In this document: positions 49,923 to 61,400 of the stretch, piece by piece
Layout of the letters: the number at the start of each line of letters is the position of its first letter
Position numbering within the stretch: position 1 is the first letter of the stretch
Assembly: GCF_932294415.1 (NCBI RefSeq)
Contig: NC_065542.1
Location: forward strand, 47,023,942-47,087,941
DNA length: 64,000 nucleotides
DNA from: Quercus robur
Lineage: Eukaryota > Streptophyta > Magnoliopsida > Fagales > Fagaceae
Direction of reading: 5' to 3'
Notes under the pieces: generated by a model
The model's input: the letters and a program-made list of their open reading frames with translations, nothing else
The model's database searches: none
What the model was told of the DNA's origin: nothing
Translations under genes and position numbers: made by a program

Positions 49923-50718
49923 TGTGAGGACGTAGACCCAAATATATATTGGGTCTTGGGCCTTATCCGAGGAGGCACAGTGGTCTGAGAATAGATCAAT
50001 AGTGAGGAAGAAGTAAGATTTTGAACTTCACGAGCAAGCTATGACTGTAAAGACTAGGAGAGGTAGGCCGAGGAGGAGTATCTCCTTAGCTAAAAGAAGG
50101 AGTCAGAAAGTGCATTCTGTTGTCTAGAATGATGTTCCAAGAAGTTCTATTGATAAGGATATGCGCTGCAAACGTACAGGACAAATGGGAGCCAAGAAAT
50201 ATCTAAGAAAAAACTGTTACCACCGCATTGAATGCTCTGCAGCCAACTCTCTAGCCAAATTTATGTGGAAAAACCCCTTGAACAATGTTGTCTTGGTCGC
50301 CCCAACTCACAGAGGGTCTGTAAGGGTGTCCGATGGGACAAGTACTCAAGTAGTGGCTTGGATGATCGACAAGTGGAGGGCCAAGATCATTCAAAAGGGG
50401 ATATATAATATAAGAGACCCTGAGGAAAATTGGGTCAAGAAATAGAAAGGGAAACACTATAGCAATCAAGAACTGAATGTGTAATCCAATTTGAGAATCA
50501 ATATATAAGAGCTGATCTCCTCGGATTGTGCCGAGAATAGTTTTCTTTAGATTAAACTAGTCAATCTTCATTTTCTTATCATCTAAATCCACTTTACTTG
50601 TTGTCCAATTCATTAAAGCCCAGTTTTTCAACTCGCTCTCTACAAATTCAATGTATTGGGCTTTTTGGGCCTAAGTTCATTTATTCCTTGGCCTAGGGAC
50701 TCAAATCTGGTCCTTACA
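49923..50718 (+). mobile_element. solo LTR, 796 bp
   Basis: Begins TGTGAGGACGTAGACCC and ends GGTCCTTACA, flanked by a perfect 5-bp duplication TTATT (49918-49922 and 50719-50723). A TATA box (GGATATATAATATAAGAG) lies at about 50399-50416. The host array unit reads on across the empty site. No internal region is left, so the full element was lost by LTR recombination. Family not assigned. Confidence 0.9.
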
Positions 50719-51179
50719 TTATTGAATATTGAAAACAGTTTATGAATGGTTATAACTCCTTACCCATGAATATAAATGATTCTAACTTTCACTTTCAATG
50801 TCTTCTTCTTTCTGAACTTTCTTAGAAACACTAAAAATCCGTTGGAACTTTTCCAAAATTGCTATTTTTAGAACCTAATAAACTTGGTTGTGTTCAGGAG
50901 ATAAATTTATAGTAACCTTTTAGCAACTATTGTGTGGGTGCATATATTGTCTAAGAAGAGCATTTCATTGTGACTACAAATTATCAAGTGTTTTGTTTGA
51001 TTATTGAATCACTATATTTTTTTAATTATATTTTTCAGTATAGAAAACGATATGTTTAGTCCCAATTTTTTTTATTGTGAAAAGCGTTAGTTCCTCTTTA
51101 GTATAGGGGGGAGTGACAAAAAATGTGGCAAACAAATGAAAAAAAAAAAAGTTAATAGAACCTCGAACGTACAAGAGTG

Positions 51180-51790
51180 CAGGGCCGACTGAAGCTATAG
51201 GCCACTTAGGTAGTGGCCTAAGGCCCCCACTGCTAAAGAGGCCCCAAATAGTAATAATATATTATATAATATTCCATCAAAAAATTTTATAGTCTGAAAA
51301 AAAATTGCCTTAATCTTGAATGTTTTCTCACACATGAAAATTATTCCGATATTGATGGTTTAGATTTATTTTCAAAACTAAAAGTTTTAAAAAAAGTTTT
51401 GCAAATAAATGAAAACTCTCCAATTAATGTACTAAATTATATAAAAAGGTTAGAATCTTTTCCAAATGTATGTATTGCTTTCAGAATATTACTAATTATA
51501 CCTGTTACAGTTGCTTCCGTAGAAATAAGTTTTTCAAAATTAAAATTAATAAAATCCTATTTAAGATCAACTATGTCACAAGAAAGATTAAGTGGATTAG
51601 CCATATTACCAATTGAAAAGGAAATGTTAGCGGAACTTGAATGCAAAAATTTAATTAGTAATTTTGCCTCTCGAAAAGCAAGAAAAATAAATTTTAATTG
51701 AAAAAAATATATGAATTTATAATTAAATATAATAAAAAATCCCGTTTAAAGTTTTCGCCTAGAGCCCCCAAATTCATTGAGCCAGCCCTG
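51180..51790 (+). mobile_element. deleted hAT element, 611 bp, keeping the transposase C-terminus
   Basis: Ends CAGGGCCGACT and GAGCCAGCCCTG, with a perfect 8-bp duplication CAAGAGTG (51172-51179 and 51791-51798). An open stretch at 51399-51701 encodes the hAT dimerisation region (FPNVCIAFRILLIIPVTVAS, then SFSKLKLIKSYLRSTMSQERL and LAILPIEKE). The DNA-binding and catalytic parts are gone, so this is an internal deletion derivative that could move only with help from an autonomous relative. It differs from the hAT at 24416 in its ends and protein. Confidence 0.93.
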
Positions 51791-51957
51791 CAAGAGTGGT
51801 ATGTAAAACGAATGGGAGTATCAAGTTTCTTTTCTTCAAAATTAATTGAAAGTTGTACGAAACTCAAACATACAAGTGTTGTACAAGATTATGCAGAATT
51901 TACGAATTTGACAATTTTTGGGCCAAAAGTTGTACAACCGGAAATGAACTAATGTGA

Positions 51958-53195
51958 ATTTTGGATCAGAGATAGAGATTTGAGAGATGACCAAAGAACC
52001 ATTAATGTTTCTCAAGAGACTCGTGTAAAAACAAAAATTAAATTCATCTCAAAATGCTAAACCCTCTCTGACAGCAACTGTAAATTAGCACTATATATAG
52101 GCAGACGCAGCCACCAGCAGCAGCGCACTAGACAAACTACTTAACATGTACTTTTGAAAAATACCAAAAATATCCGAAAATTGAATTAAAAAACCCCAGC
52201 TTCAGTTTATAGCCCTAAATAAATTTATTGTTGTCCAACCAACTTTATATAAACTCAAATTATATAATATGTAGCAGTGAACGATTATACACAGGATATG
52301 AGAATTTAAGACCCGCTATGGATCTCCTATCCAATGGTGCTCAGACGGACCAAAACAACTCCCTGAAAGAAAGAGCAAAGACTCCAACCATTACAGTTAT
52401 TCAAATAAAAATATAATGACTAGAGCTCTTGTCTCTGAAACGACTACACAATTCAATTAAAACTTATAAGAATTGAAATGCTACTCATTTTTCGTCCAAA
52501 TTCGAATTCTTGAAACCATCAAGACGTGTTGCCGCAAGACCTTGTGAGTATAATTTTTCCTTGTAGGCTTTCCAAGTGAAGGTCCTGTAGAGAGAGTGGC
52601 CAATGGGTCTAAGCAATTCTGGAGGTGCAGAAATTGATGCTTGCAGGGAGGGAGCTCCAAAATATACCATTGACATTCTAGGCTTGGATGTATTTGTTAA
52701 TACCCTGTGCCGGATGCTCACAAATCTTCCGTTTGTTAGAGCCTTCACAAATAAAAATTAATATCAGTGCACAATTTTTTTGGTTAAAAAGTAAAGAAGA
52801 AGATCAAAAATTACATTTTAAATGACCTAGAGAAAGAAAGAGAGTATCAACCTGTAACATGTCACCCACAATAACCCAAAAGGCATTGGGGTCAGCTGGG
52901 ACACTAATCCACGCATCTTTTTCAACAAGAATTTGGAGGCCAGCAACATTGTTTGATGTAAGAATGCTCAAGAGCTGAGGGTCAGAATGTTCTCCAAACC
53001 CAATATCATCATCTTTAGAAGTGGGTAGATAGTAATTAAGCCTGAGGAGTGAGTCACTCTCTACGTCCCTAATCAGCCCACTGAAAACCGATTTGTCCTT
53101 GACATATAGCCCCTCTGCTATCAGCTCTAATAGCTCACATGTTAGATCCCTAACTGCTTGGATGTAATGATTTACGGCAGAACTGTTGTGTCATA
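51958..53195. repeat. segmental duplication, copy B
   Basis: Parallels 39757-41866 from TTTTGGATCAGAGATAGAG onward and covers exons 3 and 2 of the intact GA2ox gene. The left border coincides with the end of the tandem array, which stops mid-unit. A second matching block lies at about 55057-55150. Confidence 0.88.
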
Positions 53196-54091
53196 AGACA
53201 TCATGTGTTTGCTGAGAAAGATTAATATGTGAAGATAGAAGTATATTACAAAGGAATAAGGCTGAGAAACAGAAGAATTAAAGAAAGCAACATTAAAATT
53301 TTGGCATATTGGTTGGAGATGTTGTGATAATATACCATTTTTCAACTTTTAAGACTATATAGAGTACATATAATAATTTTTCTCTTCATTCTATTAAACG
53401 AGAATTTTTTTATATAAGAATTTTTTTTCTTCATTATTTTAGACTATATAGAGTACATATAAGAATTTTTCCATATAAGAATTTTTCTCTTTATATACAA
53501 AGAAAATTCTAAATCTAAAAGAATATGATGCAACAACAACATTTATACAAAATCAAAAAAACAACTTAACACTTACATTATATTTTATATGTTAATCAAA
53601 TTTATACTAAACCAAAAAAAACAACTTAACACTTGCATTATATTTTATAAAAAGAATATGATGCAACCGTTGCCAACTTTCCATGCATGTTACAATAAGT
53701 CATAACATATTAAATACCTGAATCGTGAAGGATCATCAGAAATGGTAATGGATTTTTCAGCAATGTAAGATGGGTGAGTACTAAGTAAAAGATACTCAAG
53801 CTCTCCTTTATCTCCAAGGGCACCTATATTCTTGTGGCCATAGCCAAGAGGATTGGCCGGGCTAGCTTGGTCAGCTTGTTGTTTTACAAACGTTGGTTTA
53901 GCAAAGAAACTAAACCCTTCTTGTTGTACTCTTTCTATAATGTCCTTTGGGACACCATGGTTGATCACCTTGAAAAACCCAAATTGATCACATGCCTCAA
54001 CAATGCTCTTTGGCACATTTGATCTATGGTCCCGAAGGTCGATGGTAGGAAGGTTTTTGGAGCCAAGGGGGGTTCGAGAGGACGTGGCCAT
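52485..54091 (-). CDS. GA2ox: gibberellin 2-beta-dioxygenase (GA 2-oxidase)
   Basis: Minus-strand exons 54091-53718, 53182-52852 and 52742-52485 join in frame to 320 residues, the normal size for the family. Introns are 535 and 109 bp with GT-AG ends. The N-terminal dioxygenase part reads LPTIDLRDHRSN and CDQFGFFKVINHGVP. The core has the Fe ligands H and D in GFGEHSDPQ and the distal H in RHRV, and the 2-oxoglutarate contact RMS in KPRMSMVYFGAP. Family-typical words are NPLGYGHKNIG, ELEYLLL, ESDSLLRLNYY and ALTNGRF. GA2ox enzymes hydroxylate bioactive gibberellins and their precursors at C-2 and so inactivate them, in the cytosol, using Fe(II), 2-oxoglutarate and O2. The pattern fits the C19-type enzymes. 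The start has a good context (AATATGGCC). A broken second copy lies at 41173-41864. Confidence 0.93.
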
Positions 54092-55056
54092 ATTAAATTT
54101 TCAAGGAAGTACAAAAAATGAAAATATGGGAAATGAAAGTAAAATAGTGAAGAAGTTGTGTCGGTAATGATGCGTGTAGAAAGAGATGAACTGATAAACA
54201 TCAACAAGAAAATATGAAAAAGTCAAAGAAAATGGAAGTGGAGGGCGAAAATCTAGAAGGTTTTCTCTGAAGGCAGAAATTTCAGTTTCTCAACATATTG
54301 ATTCTCAGGGAGTATTGACAACTTGACATGACCATCCGGGCAAAAAAGAAGTCAAGAAAAAAGAAGTCCATATTTTGTCAGGGACAAAATTAATGCACCC
54401 ATACAACGTCAGCTCTCTTCATGTTGCCAAAAAAAAACCAGCGTTGCTCTCTTCTTTCTTTTTTTGGTTAAAGCGTTGCTCTCTTCAGTAAACCAAAAGG
54501 GGGATTTTAAGAACCATTGGCAAAGACAAAACAAATTAATTCTGTGTCAGAATCTGAGATTAGTGGTCTCGCAACTATAATTGATGTTTGGGATTGAGAG
54601 TAAAAAAAATTTAATTTTTAATTTCAATCATTAAATAAATAAAAGAATGTAAAAAAAATTTGTGAGAGGAAAGGGGGTAATAGTATTAAAGTGCGATATT
54701 TATTGCATATGATCTCAATCCAAACATTCATTATTATTGACTATAAATAGCTTTTTGTTATAAATAGACTCACAACTTTTATCACAAGTCACATCCTATT
54801 ACTTTTTATCTTTTTATAGTTGGGGTAATATAGAAACAAATACAGTAAATTACAGAACCGTAAAAAGACCAGAATGTCCCTTAGAATGTGTGGCCCCATT
54901 TTTAAATCTATCCAGATCAGCTGTACACATAAAAGAAAAAAGGAAAAAAAAAAGAAAGAAAGAAAGATTGAGCTACTTAAGTGGATTCACTTTCCTACTA
55001 CTGTGGTCATCACTCATCATCTTATAGTAATTAGCATAGCACCCATTGTACAATTG
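54092..55056. other. 5' flank of the GA2ox gene
   Basis: Should hold the promoter and 5' UTR on the minus strand. I see no diagnostic element beyond AT-rich sequence. This piece is absent from the duplicate copy at 41866. Confidence 0.5.
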
Positions 55057-56784
55057 GTCTTAAACCTCATTAAAAACTCAACTGGGTTTATTGCCTACGC
55101 TAGCTGTTGACAATGGCCGTAGAGAGAGAAAGTGATAACTTTCAAAACACTCTCAATGTTCCAATGAATGGTCAAATGTAAAACAATGTCATGTGTCATC
55201 AGTTAGTCATTATAATAGTGATGGCAAAACGGTGCCGTTAGTTGTTAAAAGAAGAACGCGTCGTTTAGCTTAAAAGCTTTATACTATTGTATTAAAACGG
55301 TGACATTTTGCTATAGATAGGAACAGTGTATTAGTGAGTTCATTACATTAGCAGTTGGTTATTTTTAGATCCAAACTTAATGGGATTTTTTGTAACTTTG
55401 AGTGGGGAAGGGACAAGGGAGTTCAAAGGTTGAAGTTGTAAAAGCCAAGCTTATTAAAGGGCATTTTGGTATTGATTTAAAAGAATTTGCTTCTCCCATC
55501 TTCTATGACACACATGCGTAGTAGTCAGCATTTTCTCCTTACTCAATTCCCCTGACTAGTAGTGACTACTGATACTAAACCATGACAATGCAAATGCCTA
55601 CACAATCTTCATCATAGGCTCATAGCTTGCTATATGATGAGTTGTGAATTATAGAGAATCTTTATCGCAATTTGCTACGTGACAAGTTGTGAATGATAAG
55701 AAAAAAATAGTAAGTTTACAATTTTACCGCTTATAACTACAAGTTAGGACAAAAGTTGTAAACACTTTGTGAATGATAAGAAAAAAATAGTAAGTTTACA
55801 CTTTTACCGCTTATAACTACAAGTTAGGACAAAAGTTGTAAACATTGGTACATAATTTATAACCCCATGAATTTTAGTCCACTCAATATTCTTTATTCAT
55901 TGATAAAGCACAACACCCATGAGGGCCATGACACAACCATCATCAACATGAACAAAACATATCAAAACTCTAGATGCTATAATAAGCTATTTGTCATTTT
56001 TAAATGAACTCGCCACTTTATTCCATTGCTCATAATTACATCAAATAATTGTGAAGATGTGTGTGGAATAGTTGTGGCTCTATAATTTTTCAAATGCCAA
56101 TGCATTATGTATAACGCTGATGATAAGAGTGGAGAAAATAAAGCTACTGGTATGATGTTGCCTACATCTTGAATTATTTTCCAGAAAAACACAATTTTAG
56201 GAATGACTTTATTCTCTTCTTCAAATCCAAATTGTCATCTCTTGAGTCTTGAACAAGACAAGAAGTAATCTATGTGATGACAAATGACATTAGGTAAAAG
56301 AAAGAAAAAAAAAAATGAAAGAGACAGAGACAGAAACAGCACAAGAAGACCATGCTTGAACCAATCCACTTCCAAAAATACTAGGAATACAATTTTTGTT
56401 ATAATTTATTCATGTGACAAGTTGTGAGCAGTAGAGCAAAAGTGATAGGTCTATAATTCTACCACTTACACTTTGCCACATAAACAAATTATGATGAAGT
56501 TATGTCAAAAATTGTGATCTTAGCACTACTTATCATTTTTAAGTATGTGAGAGAGTTAGAAAAATTCTAGACCATAACTTGTTACATACGCTTTGCCACC
56601 ATCTTTATATGTGGCTTAATGTGAGTGATGAAGAAAAAGTTGTGGATCCTAAAATTATTGGAGGAAGTAATTGCAAGTGTGTTTTTATGTTAAAGAGTAA
56701 TAATATTTTAAGTTTTTATTTTAAAAAAATCTTTTAACCTTTTCATTTTCGAAAACATTGATCATATATATTTTTGCTAGTATC

Positions 56785-56825
<41 letters not shown>

Positions 56826-56960
56826 GGCTAGTTATTAAAATCATAAATTGAAGAACAAAAAATAAAACATATTTTGCAACATTTAACATATATAAAACAT
56901 TAAACATCAATCTACCAAATCCAAAACGTACAAATGTATTCAGTCCTACAAAAGAGTTAC
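55057..56960. other. spacer, with a match to copy A at left and an 80-bp duplication
   Basis: 55057-55150 matches 41868-41955. At 55687-55846 an 80-bp unit (TTGTGAATGATAAGAAAAA to AAAAGTTGTAAACA) is repeated twice in tandem with one or two differences. A T38 run lies at 56787-56824. No gene. Confidence 0.6.
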
Positions 56961-56965
56961 AACAA

Positions 56966-57375
56966 GGTAAAATTGTATTTTACCATCATAAAATATACTT
57001 TTAATTATACTTTGCACCTTAAAATTTTCAAATGCACGTTTTACACTCTAAATTTTGATTATTGTTACACTTTATACCCTGACATTAAGTTTACTGTTAA
57101 CTTGGATGGAAAAATATAACATCACGTGAAAAAACCTAATTACCTCTCTTCTTAATCCTTTAAAAATAAAAGAGAAATTATACTTTACTAACCTAAACTA
57201 TGTTCCTTATTACACTTTGCACCTTTAACTTTGACTTTCCATCCAAGTTTACAACATATGCAAAGTATAATAAGGGTTACAGTTTATAATGCAAAAACAT
57301 GCATTTGAAACATTTTTTGGTGCAAAGTATAATATAAGGAAAAATAGTTTGAGGTGGTAAAATTTAATTTTCCCC
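56966..57375. mobile_element. foldback MITE
   Basis: The two halves are inverted copies. ATTATACTTTGCACC (57015) faces GGTGCAAAGTATAAT (57320), TTCAAATGCACGTTT faces a relative of AAACATGCATTTGAAA, and AACTTGGATGGAAA (57098) faces TTTCCATCCAAGTT (57235). Outer borders are near AAAATTGTATTTTACC and GGTAAAATTTAATTTT. No coding capacity; duplication not resolved. Confidence 0.7.
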
Positions 57376-58435
57376 AATTCTAAAATATGATTTATAAAGG
57401 AAACATTAAAAAAAAAAAAAAATGAAAAATAAAGATTAAATGTAGAGGATGAACTATAAATTACATAGTTATGCTTCACATTCCTGCTATAGCATATAGC
57501 ATGTGTTAAGTTGCAATTTTTCCATGTTTTTAGTTGGCTTTATTTTGTGTTAATTTGCTTGTAATACATCTAGTTCCTTGTATATTATAGGATTTTAATG
57601 TATATGAGTTTAGCTTAGAGTTGGTGAAGAATCGCACATTCAGTGGAACTCGAGTCTGATTTGTGAATAGCTCAAAATTGTAACACCCACGAATGGACAT
57701 ATGAGGAGCATGTGAGGAATTTCAAAAGTCAGTTGCAGTTGTATTGACTTGCGAGTAGCAAATGCTCCTTATCCCTGAGTTAGGTTAAATGTATCAACTA
57801 TTAAATCACATGACTTGTTTAATTATTTAAACAAGTCACATGATTATTAAGTAGATTATGTAATTAAATATACATATAAATACTTATTTGACTGGCCACA
57901 TAATAATTTTGGATGGAAATTTTGTCCGATTATCTCCAGGAGTTCACATATAAATCTAATATCTATACATGGTGATACTTGATTTCTTTTAAAACTGCTA
58001 TGGTTGCCATTGCTACATAAATCACTAGGCCTTTCTTTTATATATACACATTTGGCTAGCCAATGTTGTTTTTGAAGTTCATTGAAAAATTAACTGCAGA
58101 AACAGTGGCAAATAAATCTCGAGACACAGACAATTTTCAATTTGAAAAAGATATATTGATTGTATATACAATATCCGAAATATACAACTCTTTCCTCCCT
58201 AAAGCCATTCTTGGTCAAAAATTTCTCCCATCCCTCATACCAAGCTCCCTCCCAATACCAATGACTTAAACCAACATCTCCCTAACCTCGTGCAATTATA
58301 AAAGCGAAGTGGAGACAAAAATTCAAAAATAAAAAAGGCCAAAGGACAGAAAAAACTAAAGAGGACAATGTCAAAATTTGAGTCCCAACTTTCGTCTAAT
58401 AATATATGGTATGCACATAGGGAGCAGAGTTGGGT
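57376..58435. other. spacer downstream of BTAF1
   Basis: Part next to 58435 is probably the 3' UTR of the BTAF1 gene on the minus strand. The rest is AT-rich with no gene. Confidence 0.4.
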
Positions 58436-61400
58436 TTAGCCTTTAAGCTTTGCCAAGAATTGGTTCAAATTGTATTCTTCGGTATACTGTGAATGATCCC
58501 AGAGTTCCTCGAGTCCACCAAGGATGGCTTTTAACCCTTTTCCACTGCCCACCAATTTTGTATCTACATCAACATTTCTATCTGAATTCTTCGGTACAGA
58601 AGCTCCCTACATATATCAAATAAATGTTCCACATGTCATAACCCAACTTAGAAAATTTTAAAGGAAAAGAAGCATGTCGACTTGATAAAAGAAATTACAA
58701 ATTTTATGCAAGCAGAGCAAAACACACACACACACACACAACTCATATCCTCTGGACAAAATAAGACCCAAGTAAAAAAGAAAAGTATCAAAACACAACT
58801 CATTCTTCTGGACAAAAATAAGATCCAAGCCAAAAAAAAAAGTATCAACACCCTCTCCTAAATTGGATTTTTCCTAGTGAATCAAGGTCCAGTATTTGAT
58901 CAATTTGTCATCCATTAAAGCTTAGTTATGAATTGAGCTTAACATTAAAAATAACAAGGCGAAGAACATGTTCAATAGAGTGCAGTGAGCAATACCTTGT
59001 TAGAGGGTTCTACTGATGCAAATAGATCAAGCAATTGGTCTGTGTTCATAGTTTTCATACTAGCGTTCTCTGCATTAATGACAGCATTAGCAACTGAAAC
59101 TTTGAACCTTTGGAGGCTCATAACTTTCTCTTCCACAGTGCCACGCATTATGAGTCGATGGACATTCACGACTTTCCGCTGACCTAACCTGTGTGCTCTG
59201 TCCATTGCCTGTGCAAGTGAAAATACATTAGATGAGCATACTTGTTATGATGGAACTAACAATAGTTCTGTCTACCCCTTCCCCTCTAGAACACAAGTGC
59301 CCAAAGTCGCATTCCCTTGAAGAAAGAAATAAGACATCAGAAACAACAGACACCTATAATTACCTGATGATCTCGCATTGGATTCCAATCATGCTCCATG
59401 AAAATCAGGGTGTCTGCAGATGTTAGGTTCAAACCAAGCCCACCAACTGCAAAGAGTTATTAGAATCAACTTCCATCCTAGTGGAATCTCAGTGTTAAAA
59501 GAAAAGGCAAATAGAACTTACCATGTGTTGTAAGTAGTAGGGCATCAATAGTAGGGTCAGAATTAAATGTTTTAACAATGTCAAAACGTTTTTCAGATTC
59601 AACTGATCCATCCAACCGCAGATATGTGACACTGCTTTGAAAAGCAACATAAGTAAAACCATTAGAACAACGAATGCACCAATAGACATAGCATGACTCA
59701 TATTTATGCAGTTGCATGATTGATTTGAGAAAGGAAAAAGGAAAAAGAAAATAAAAAGCAAAAGGGGATACATAAAGAATATAATATAATTAGAATCAAA
59801 TATAAATATATTTGAAATAGTATAGTCATTAAATAAAATAATTTTCTATTTTAATTTAACCTTTAATATATTAATCATGATTTTTTCCAGTTGATGACTT
59901 ACAAACAATCCTTGATCTAATTCTCAATTTCTAGTGTGCTATCCACTTCCAATATTATTTTATTTATTATTATTATTTTATAAGTAGTATTATTTATTCA
60001 AAAAAATAACTTTATGTTCATGATGAATGAACAAAAAAGTATCTAGAAGGCTACAACAAAATCATATAAGAAAACGGGTCCTGAAACTCCAAAACAGAAT
60101 GAGAATTGGTGATACCCCACGGTTGGGACCAATGAATTTCAAATGAATATGAAAATTTGCTGACTAATGAAAAGAACATAGTATTGACATCACCTTCTTT
60201 CAACTAAAGGACTCTAGATTTTTGCCTTCAACTTGATTCTTTCATCCATGAAATCTTTTCTAGTCTATCCTCAATTAGCCTCTACCATCCCTTTCTTTGT
60301 TATATAGGTTACACTCCTCCAAATCCAGCCTAGATAGCTCAACCAATGAGCTCTATTTTATTGCACTTCTATATCCCTAAATACTCTCCTTATTCAACTT
60401 TTTCTCTAATCACCTTTCAATTGGTAAAGCTTCTTGACAGGAAAAAACTAGCTAAGCCTGCCAAGCAGCTATTCCATCAACCATGCCAAGTTCCTTTAAC
60501 CACATTCTCAAATTAAAACAGACTTCCACCCCTCTTAAACCACCATAATCTAACAAAATAGGATAATAATATGAAACAAGCTGAGGTAAGAACCACTGAA
60601 CTACATTTTGATAATGATCCTCCCTCAACATCAAAGCCAAAAATCGGTCAAAGTGAGGAATAGAAGGTTGATCTTGATTATTTCTCTCTGTAAAAGAGCC
60701 CACTTCTTGTGAAAAATGGAGCAATTTTAACTAATTAATAAAATCTGTAAAACTATTATGGTTGAAGACAATCTCAGACAGTACGAGAATCTCACTGCAT
60801 TGAAGTCCTGTATGCGCCAAGCTGCTATCCATCTCCCTTTAACCATTCTTCCCATAAAATTAATCTTACCCCATCATTATTTGGTCCCTAGACACCCCGA
60901 AAACACCCCCTTTGAAATTATCCTCCACATTCCAAAATAAGTGAAAGACCAAAAGATTCACCCACTGTCCAATGAACTTCCTCCACCACTCATTTATTCA
61001 ATATGATATGAATTCCACCTGCTTTGACGTTCAAGTCTAGGTGCATGTACTAGGGCTTTATGCATGTATGAACTTACAAAAGAAAAAAGTACATATAGTG
61101 GAACACAAATTAAAGAATAAAATAAATAAGAAAAAATATTTATATTCAGTGAATAATGGAGATAAGGAGACTAACTTCTTCATATGAGTGTGAAACAAAT
61201 CTCTTTCAATTATGTCTAGAAAGGCCTGCATTAGATTCCATTGTAAATGCCATCAGAAAAGCACACATGTTTAACCTCAACATCACATTAGTCAAACATG
61301 GAGTAGTATACATACTTTATGCTGGGCAAATATCAAAACTCTGTGCTGCCCTACTGCAATGGTACCTTCAGAACTTGAAGCATCAGCACCTATCCCACAC

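Larger units (their letters stand above)
42232..51957. repeat. higher-order tandem array, three blocks of three unit types
   Basis: About 5.1 kb of array DNA remains once three inserted elements are removed. Nine units of about 490-650 bp share TTGTACGAAACNNGAACGTA, GTGAATATTGGAAA, ATAAACTTGGTTGTATC and TTGTCTAAGGATAGC. Three kinds are recognised by their own words: A' (GTGATGTCTAATCCCAATTT, at 42330, 44010 and 48985), A (TTACTTCCTC then CAATGAAATG or a variant, at 42955, 47790 and 49670), and B (AAAAGTTGTACAAC, at 43652, 48652 and 51923). They recur as A'-A-B three times. Block length is about 1.7-1.85 kb. The B unit of the first block has lost about 120 bp. No coding potential. Confidence 0.88.

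Noticed and set aside
50161-50445. A 94-codon open frame
   Set aside because: It lies wholly inside the solo LTR (49923-50718), so it is not a gene.
53690-53717. Extension of GA2ox exon 1 past 53718
   Set aside because: The frame stays open for a few codons, but the GTATTT donor after TTCAG and the in-frame join to exon 2 mark an intron.
58063-58269. A 68-codon plus-strand open frame downstream of BTAF1
   Set aside because: No recognisable motif and no sign of coding composition.
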